From positions 1 to 47,077 of the forward strand of contig QCBE01000010.1 in assembly GCA_003281715.1 (NCBI GenBank): a stretch of DNA of 47,077 nt, given 5' to 3'. Below the pieces are notes generated by a model. The model worked only from the letters and a program-made list of their open reading frames with translations. It searched no databases and was not told where the DNA came from. The stretch is from Prochlorococcus sp. AG-347-B23. Lineage in GTDB: Bacteria; Cyanobacteriota; Cyanobacteriia; PCC-6307; Cyanobiaceae. Both the position numbers and the translations under genes were made by a program. Position 1 is the stretch's first letter, and each line of letters opens with the position of its first letter. Positions 41,857 to 47,077 of this stretch are shown here, piece after piece.

Positions 41857-44151
41857 TTAATCCAAAGATAAAGCATTAATTACAACTGTAATAGAGCTAA
41901 TAGCCATCAATAATGCTGCTATTGAGGGAGTAAGAAGAATACTGTATTTAGGGAATAAAATGCCTGCGGCTAAAGGTATAGCCAGTAAGTTGTAACCAAA
42001 AGCCCATAATAAATTTTGCTTTATTTTTCTTATAGTTTTTTTTGCAAGATTTAAGGCGTAGGGTAATCCATTTAGTTGATCTCCCATTAATACTACATCT
42101 GCATTTGCCTTGGCTATTTGAGTCCCTGATCCTACCGCAATTCCTAAGTCTGAGGATGCTAAGGCTGGGACATCATTAATACCATCACCAATCATTGCCA
42201 CTTTATTATTAATTTTAAAATTTTCTATAATCTTTAGCTTCATTTCAGGAAGAAGATCCCATTTTACTTCTGTTTCTTTGCAACCAATTTTTTTTGCTAA
42301 AGCTAAAACTGTTTGTTTCCTATCGCCACTTAAAATGTTAATTTTAAATTTTTTTTCTCTCAAATTTTGAACTGTTTTAATTGAATCATCTCTTAGTAAA
42401 TCTCCGAGCAAAATAAAGCCCAATAACTTATCTTTGATACTTACTCCAATGATAGTGTTAGTTTTTGTGCCTTCATTTTCAATGACTTTTTTTGCATCAC
42501 TATCAATAATTATTCCTTTGCTTAGTAGCCATTCAACATTTCCAATATTAATAAGTCCATCAATTGAATCGAGTTCTCCAGAAATACCTCGCCCCGAATG
42601 AGTAAAAATTTTTTTTATTGGAAATAAACTTAAATTTTGCTGTTTTGCCTCTTGAATTAACGCATCTGCGATTGGATGTCTGCTTTCTTTTTCTAAACTG
42701 GCAGCTATTTTTAATAAAAATGAATGATCATCATTATTTTTATAATCAACAATGAAAGGCTTACCTTGAGTTAAAGTACCTGTCTTGTCAAAAATAATGT
42801 GATTAATTTTTGAAGCCATCTCTATTTTATCCCCGCCTTTAAATAAAACCCCTTTTTTTGCTGCTTTACCTGAAGCGACAGTGATTACAGTTGGGGTGGC
42901 TAAACCTAATGCACAAGGACAAGCTATCACTAAAACGGCAATTGACAATTGAATTGCTAAACTCAGGAAATTTTCAGCATTACTTCCAAGCGAACTATGA
43001 AGTGTATGGCTGGAGTGAGTGATTAATGCATGATTGTGACTTAATAAATCAGGCCATATGTTTTTTGCCCACTTCCACCAAAAGAAGAAGGTTAAAATAG
43101 CAAAAATAAGCACAAAGTAAGTAAATTTACCTGCAATTTCATCAGCAATGCTTTGAATGCGAGGTTTTCTAGCGTTTACAGACTCAATAAGATTTACTAG
43201 TTTTGCAAGAGAAGAATCTCCTCCTACCTTTTGTACTTTAAGTCTAAGAGTTGAATTAAGATTTAAAGACCCACTAGATAGATTTTCGCCTTCTTTTACT
43301 TCTACAGGTTTGGATTCTCCAGTAATATGTGAAACATCTACATATGAATTTCCTTGGGTAACAATGCAGTCAGCAGGTACTCTGTCTCCTGCTAAAACTT
43401 GGATTTCTTGATCAGGTCTTAAAGTGTTCACTCTTATTGACTGTATTTGATTGTCTTCTGTGTAGACATTTGCCATATCAGGTTGAAGATCTAATAATTC
43501 TCCAATGGATGAACCAGTTTGATATCTTGCTCTTTCTTCTAAGTAACGCCCAATCAGTATGAAGCCTAAGAGCATAACTGGCTCATTAAAAAAACAAGGA
43601 AAACCAGTGGCAGGAAACATTAAGGATAGAAGACTTGTTGTATATGCGCTAATTACTCCAAGAGCTACTAAAGAATCCATATCAGGATGGTTCTTAATAA
43701 ATGATTTAAATCCATTAATAATTATTACTCTACCAGGAAATAATAGAGCTAACGTTGCCAATGAGGCATGAAAAAATATATTACCTAATATTGGAAAATT
43801 TATATATCTTCCTTCTGCAAGATGACCTAATACTGAAAATAATAAAAGTAATAGGGCAAAAGTTAGTTTTTTCCATTGATTATTCCACTTCTTTTTTTTT
43901 TCTAATTCTGCTTTATTTATTTTTTTTGAAAAATCATTTATGTAAATCTTTGATGGGAAACCATTCTCTTTTAGATTTTCGAGAATTGATTCTATTTTTA
44001 TATGTTTCTGGGTAATTTCAAAATAAGCACTTTCAGTAAGCAAGTTAACAGAAACATTTTCAATACCATCAGAATTATTCAATATTTTTTCAACAGTACT
44101 AACACAACCTCCGCATTTCATACCTGTAACGCTTAATTGAATGCTCTCCAT
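41857..44151 (-). CDS. P1B-type copper-transporting ATPase
   Basis: 764 residues from ATG 44151 (MESIQLSVTGMKCGGC); GTG 44160 is an alternative. N-terminal heavy-metal domain with C13-x-x-C16; actuator HITGESKPV; membrane metal site CPC in VIACPCALGLATPT; phosphorylation motif DKTGTLTQG; nucleotide HP motif RHPIADAL; GDGINDVPALASSD hinge. CPC indicates Cu+ export/transport (CtaA/PacS type), which in cyanobacteria supplies plastocyanin and cytochrome oxidase. A histidine-rich extracytoplasmic loop (LSHNHALITHSSHTLHSS) precedes the CPC helix. It leads the tmk-holB operon. Confidence 0.93.
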   Translation of the reverse strand: MESIQLSVTGMKCGGCVSTVEKILNNSDGIENVSVNLLTESAYFEITQKHIKIESILENLKENGFPSKIYINDFSKKINKAELEKKKKWNNQWKKLTFALLLLLFSVLGHLAEGRYINFPILGNIFFHASLATLALLFPGRVIIINGFKSFIKNHPDMDSLVALGVISAYTTSLLSLMFPATGFPCFFNEPVMLLGFILIGRYLEERARYQTGSSIGELLDLQPDMANVYTEDNQIQSIRVNTLRPDQEIQVLAGDRVPADCIVTQGNSYVDVSHITGESKPVEVKEGENLSSGSLNLNSTLRLKVQKVGGDSSLAKLVNLIESVNARKPRIQSIADEIAGKFTYFVLIFAILTFFFWWKWAKNIWPDLLSHNHALITHSSHTLHSSLGSNAENFLSLAIQLSIAVLVIACPCALGLATPTVITVASGKAAKKGVLFKGGDKIEMASKINHIIFDKTGTLTQGKPFIVDYKNNDDHSFLLKIAASLEKESRHPIADALIQEAKQQNLSLFPIKKIFTHSGRGISGELDSIDGLINIGNVEWLLSKGIIIDSDAKKVIENEGTKTNTIIGVSIKDKLLGFILLGDLLRDDSIKTVQNLREKKFKINILSGDRKQTVLALAKKIGCKETEVKWDLLPEMKLKIIENFKINNKVAMIGDGINDVPALASSDLGIAVGSGTQIAKANADVVLMGDQLNGLPYALNLAKKTIRKIKQNLLWAFGYNLLAIPLAAGILFPKYSILLTPSIAALLMAISSITVVINALSLD

Positions 44152-44272
44152 ATTTTTCACGATAGAAGCAAATTAATGCTTGAATTTATATTTAACTATA
44201 ATAATAAATGTAATAGACTTTTTAAATAGTTATTTTTTAAATTACTATATTAATTTTATTAGATCTTGAGCA

Positions 44273-44794
44273 GTGCCTAGTAATCAAAACAGAGACAATT
44301 TTATTGATAAAGCTTTTACTGTAATTGCTGAATCTATTGTAAAAATAATGCCTATCGCTGAGAAAGAAAAAAAGGCATATATTTATTATAGAGATGGTTT
44401 AGCTGCACAAAATAATGGGGATTATTCGGAAGCATTAGAGTATTATAAAGAGAGCTTACTGCTTGAAGAAAATAAAATTGATAGGGGTGAGACTTTAAAA
44501 AATATGGCAATTATATATATGAGTAACGGTGAAGAGGATTTGTCTATTGAAACTTATGAAAAAGCATTAGTAGAAAATCCCAAACAGCCATCATGCTTGA
44601 AAAATATAGGTTTAATTTATGAAAAAAGGGGAAGATATGCTGAGCAAAATGGTGATTTAGATCAGAGAGATATATGGTTTGATAAAGCTGCTGAAGTCTG
44701 GTCTAAAGCAGTGAGACTTTATCCAGGTGGGTATCTAGATATTGAAAATTGGTTGAAAAACTCAGGCAGAAGCTCAATTGATATGTACCTTTGA
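44273..44794 (+). CDS. ycf3: photosystem I assembly protein Ycf3 (TPR)
   Basis: 173 residues, GTG 44273. Typical Ycf3 start [19 protein letters not shown] and three TPR units: [46 protein letters not shown], and [22 protein letters not shown]-terminal [17 protein letters not shown]. Ycf3 is an extrinsic thylakoid chaperone binding PsaA/PsaD during PSI assembly. Complete and normal in length. Divergent from the copper ATPase, convergent with radA at a 4-base gap. Confidence 0.95.
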   Translation: MPSNQNRDNFIDKAFTVIAESIVKIMPIAEKEKKAYIYYRDGLAAQNNGDYSEALEYYKESLLLEENKIDRGETLKNMAIIYMSNGEEDLSIETYEKALVENPKQPSCLKNIGLIYEKRGRYAEQNGDLDQRDIWFDKAAEVWSKAVRLYPGGYLDIENWLKNSGRSSIDMYL

Positions 44795-44798
44795 TTTT

Positions 44799-46160
44799 TT
44801 ATTTTGATAAAGAATAATCAACTGCTTCTCTAATATTGGATATTTCTTTGATATTTATTAAATTTTGAAAATTATTATTTAGTTCCTCCTCTAGTTTTGG
44901 CACTACGATATTTTTGATCCCTAGTCTTACCGCTTCTTCTATCTTTGTCCGAAGGTTATTTGATTTTCTAACCTGACCGCTCAAACCCAATTCCCCAATA
45001 AATGAGCTATTTGCCAAAGGAGGAATATTTTTCAAACTTGATAAGATTGATATTGCTACACCTAAGTCAGATGATGGATCATTAATCTCAAAACCCCCAC
45101 CAGTAGCAATATAACAATCAAATTCAGATAATTTTATTCCCACGTGTTTTTCAATAACAGCTAGAATTTGGTGCAATCTATTTATGCTTATTCCAGTTGT
45201 AGTACGTCTTGGGTTACTGTAGAAAGTTTTATTTACCAGTGCTTGTATATCAACTGCTAATGGTCGAGTGCCTTCATTTGTAATTGTAGTTGTTACACCT
45301 GAAATGTTTTCTTTACTTGTAAAAATTGAACTTGGGTTTTTTATCTCTCGTAAACCCTCTTCAAGCATTTCAAAAATTCCAATCTCGAAGGTTGATCCAA
45401 ATCGATTTTTTATACTTCTTAGTAATCTATGTGAGGAGATATTATCTCCTTCAAAGTTTATTACTGTATCAACTAAATGCTCTAGAGTTTTAGGGCCAGC
45501 TAAACCACCATCTTTGGTTACATGACCAATTATTAGAAGAGCAATATTATTTTCTTTGGCAAGATTTTGTAATTCAGATGAACATTCTCTAACTTGAGAA
45601 ACCGATCCTGGAGAACTTTGCATTTCATGATTATGGATGGCTTGAATACTATCAATAATTGCGAAACTTGGATTTACACGTTTGATCTCTTCAATAATTA
45701 GGGATAAATTGGTTTCTGCCAAAATTTGTAAATCAATACTTTTTTGATTTAATCTTTCCCATCTAATTTTTACTTGTTCTAAAGATTCTTCGGCAGTTAT
45801 ATATAAAACTTTCTCATTAAGAGATATTTTTCCTGCTGATTGAAGAACTATTGTGCTTTTCCCTATACCTGGTTCTCCTCCTAGTAAAACAACAGATCCA
45901 GGCACTATTCCCCCTCCAAGCACTCGATCAAATTCTCTAAAACCACTTGTAAATCTTGATATTTTTTTTGATGAAATCTCGTTAAAAGGTATAGATTTTT
46001 TATTATTTTTTATATTTTTTATTTCTTGATATTTAGATCTCTTACTTTTTATTTCTTCAACAATGGAATTCCATGAGTTGCAATTTAGGCATCTACCAAA
46101 GTATTGAGAAGTTTCAGTTCCGCAATTTTGACATATAAAAGTAGACAATTTGCTAGACAT
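44799..46160 (-). CDS. radA: DNA repair protein RadA (Sms)
   Basis: 453 residues, ATG 46160. N-terminal C4 zinc finger (C10, C13, C24, C27: CQNCGTETSQYFGRCLNCNS), Walker A GEPGIGKST (95-103), RadA-specific KNRFGS motif and a C-terminal Lon-like domain with ATGGGFEINDPSSDLGVAISILSSL. RadA is a RecA-like branch-migration factor acting in recombinational repair and, in some species, natural transformation. Normal length with all motifs. Confidence 0.94.
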   Translation of the reverse strand: MSSKLSTFICQNCGTETSQYFGRCLNCNSWNSIVEEIKSKRSKYQEIKNIKNNKKSIPFNEISSKKISRFTSGFREFDRVLGGGIVPGSVVLLGGEPGIGKSTIVLQSAGKISLNEKVLYITAEESLEQVKIRWERLNQKSIDLQILAETNLSLIIEEIKRVNPSFAIIDSIQAIHNHEMQSSPGSVSQVRECSSELQNLAKENNIALLIIGHVTKDGGLAGPKTLEHLVDTVINFEGDNISSHRLLRSIKNRFGSTFEIGIFEMLEEGLREIKNPSSIFTSKENISGVTTTITNEGTRPLAVDIQALVNKTFYSNPRRTTTGISINRLHQILAVIEKHVGIKLSEFDCYIATGGGFEINDPSSDLGVAISILSSLKNIPPLANSSFIGELGLSGQVRKSNNLRTKIEEAVRLGIKNIVVPKLEEELNNNFQNLINIKEISNIREAVDYSLSK

Positions 46161-46268
46161 TTAGTTTTTGAATAAATTTAATGGAACTATAATGTTTGGG
46201 ATATTGCCCCTCTACAAGTTAGATTAGGTTAATAATTAATTCTCTTACTGATTAGCTAATAGAAACAA

Positions 46269-47015
46269 ATGGCTCTATCTAGTCAAACTAAAGAAACAAT
46301 TCTTGTCGCAGATGACGAGGCAAGTATTAGAAGAATTCTAGAGACTCGTCTCTCTATGATTGGTTACAAAGTTGTAACTGCAAGTGATGGTAAAGAAGCA
46401 CTAAAGTTATTTAAAGATTATGAGCCTGACTTAGTCGTACTCGACGTCATGATGCCAAAGTTAGATGGCTATGGAGTTTGTCAAGAATTAAGGAAAGATT
46501 CTGATGTTCCAATTGTTATGTTAACTGCATTAGGAGATGTCGCAGATAGGATAACAGGTTTAGAATTAGGGGCTGATGATTATGTAGTAAAACCATTTAG
46601 CCCAAAGGAATTAGAAGCTAGAATAAGGTGTGTTCTTAGAAGAATCGACAAAGAACAAATTCCTGGAATGCCTAATTCAGGATTAATTTTGGTAACGGAT
46701 ATAAAAATTGATACAAATCGAAGACAAGTTTTTAAAAGCGATGAGAGAATAAGATTAACTGGAATGGAATTTAGTCTCTTAGAGCTTTTGGTAAGTAGGT
46801 CAGGGGAGCCATTTAGTAGAGGAGAGATTTTGAAAGAAGTTTGGGGATATACCCCCGAGAGACATGTAGACACGAGAGTCGTGGATGTTCATATATCAAG
46901 ATTAAGATCAAAACTTGAGGCTGATCCAGCAAATCCTGAATTAATTTTGACAGCAAGGGGTACAGGATATCTTTTCCAACGGATTGTTGATATTGCTCCT
47001 TTTGATGGTAAATAA
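46269..47015 (+). CDS. rpaB: OmpR-type response regulator RpaB
   Basis: 248 residues, ATG 46269. DDEASIRRILETRLSMIGY, phospho-acceptor D59 (VVLDVMMPKLDGYGVCQEL), MLTALGDVADRITGLELGADDYVVKPFSPKELEARI and a winged-helix with WGYTPERHVDTRVVDVHISRLRSKLE: the highly conserved RpaB sequence. RpaB (kinase Hik33/NblS, also the plastid Ycf27) binds HLR1 sites and switches high-light genes such as hli and photosystem genes. It begins 108 bases after the divergent radA start. The next gene's ATG follows the stop directly. Confidence 0.95.
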   Translation: MALSSQTKETILVADDEASIRRILETRLSMIGYKVVTASDGKEALKLFKDYEPDLVVLDVMMPKLDGYGVCQELRKDSDVPIVMLTALGDVADRITGLELGADDYVVKPFSPKELEARIRCVLRRIDKEQIPGMPNSGLILVTDIKIDTNRRQVFKSDERIRLTGMEFSLLELLVSRSGEPFSRGEILKEVWGYTPERHVDTRVVDVHISRLRSKLEADPANPELILTARGTGYLFQRIVDIAPFDGK

Positions 47016-47077
47016 ATGGGGAAAGAAACAGCGCAAAAAATTAACAAGCCCAGAGCTATTAGAAGATTAGTTATTTG
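47016..47077 (+). CDS. plsX: probable phosphate acyltransferase PlsX, N-terminal fragment (3' partial)
   Basis: ATG 47016 comes right after the rpaB stop and the frame remains open to the end: MGKETAQKINKPRAIRRLVI. In marine picocyanobacteria rpaB is followed by the fatty-acid/phospholipid gene plsX, whose N-terminal extension has a basic RRLV-type stretch. Only 20 residues are visible, so the identity rests mainly on expected gene order. Confidence 0.4.
   Translation, partial: MGKETAQKINKPRAIRRLVI

Overview
The window is chromosomal DNA from a marine picocyanobacterium, almost certainly a high-light-type Prochlorococcus. The grounds are a very AT-rich, densely packed genome, frequent TTG and GTG starts, many 1-14 bp gene overlaps, and a purely cyanobacterial gene set: a high-light-inducible protein, PetL-like and NdhO subunits, Ycf3, zeta-carotene desaturase, a VKOR-thioredoxin fusion, RpaA, RpaB and several cyanobacteria-specific families (DUF2973, DUF3120, DUF751, DUF4346, UPF0367, TIGR03279). 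I cannot name the strain.

Layout. 1-3.8 kb: an SLC13-type transporter with RCK_C domains followed by a KtrB/KtrA-type cation uptake system. 3.8-9.5 kb: small genes (a ribbon-helix-helix regulator with a palindromic upstream region, a Nif11-like peptide, a 58-residue membrane peptide), an ABC-F ATPase, an HtrA protease, a DUF2973 protein and an Hli protein. 9.5-14.1 kb, minus strand: BrkB-like membrane protein, inositol-phosphatase family enzyme, TolC-like outer-membrane protein, PDZ/radical-SAM protein. 14.2-19.7 kb: DUF3120, NadB, VKOR-Trx, RimO, a hidden PetL-like gene, DUF4346. 19.7-26.7 kb: DUF482 protein, RibD-like reductase, tandem PTPS/QueD protein, AroK, CRR7-like, DUF6816, GST, Ycf33-like, RbfA, HemD, SRPBCC. 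26.7-34.5 kb: Zds/CrtQ, IscA-like, TPR, LpxB-related protein, epimerase, NdhO, J-domain protein, CysK, UPF0367, ABC ATPase.

34.6-39.4 kb is the accessory part. It opens with tRNA-Asn(GTT). The last 12 bases of the tRNA plus 2 flanking bases recur 257 bp downstream, each copy is followed by its own terminator-like hairpin, and the DNA between carries four TGTTCGCTA repeats at 11/22/11 bp spacing plus a TAGGCAT pair. This looks like an attachment-site footprint of a tRNA-targeting integrative element without any recombinase gene in the window. Surface-polysaccharide genes follow (formyltransferase, polysaccharide deacetylase, glycosyltransferase), then a charged orphan ORF and long AT-rich spacers.

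39.5-47 kb returns to core genome: RpaA, HolB, Tmk, a Cu-type P1B ATPase, Ycf3, RadA, RpaB and the start of a probable plsX. The core genes mainly serve photosynthetic electron transport and its assembly (Hli, PetL, NdhO, CRR7, Ycf3, Cu ATPase, Zds), cofactor synthesis (NadB, HemD, pterin/flavin-type enzymes), ribosome and DNA maintenance (RimO, RbfA, HolB, Tmk, RadA), and light/clock output regulation (RpaA, RpaB).
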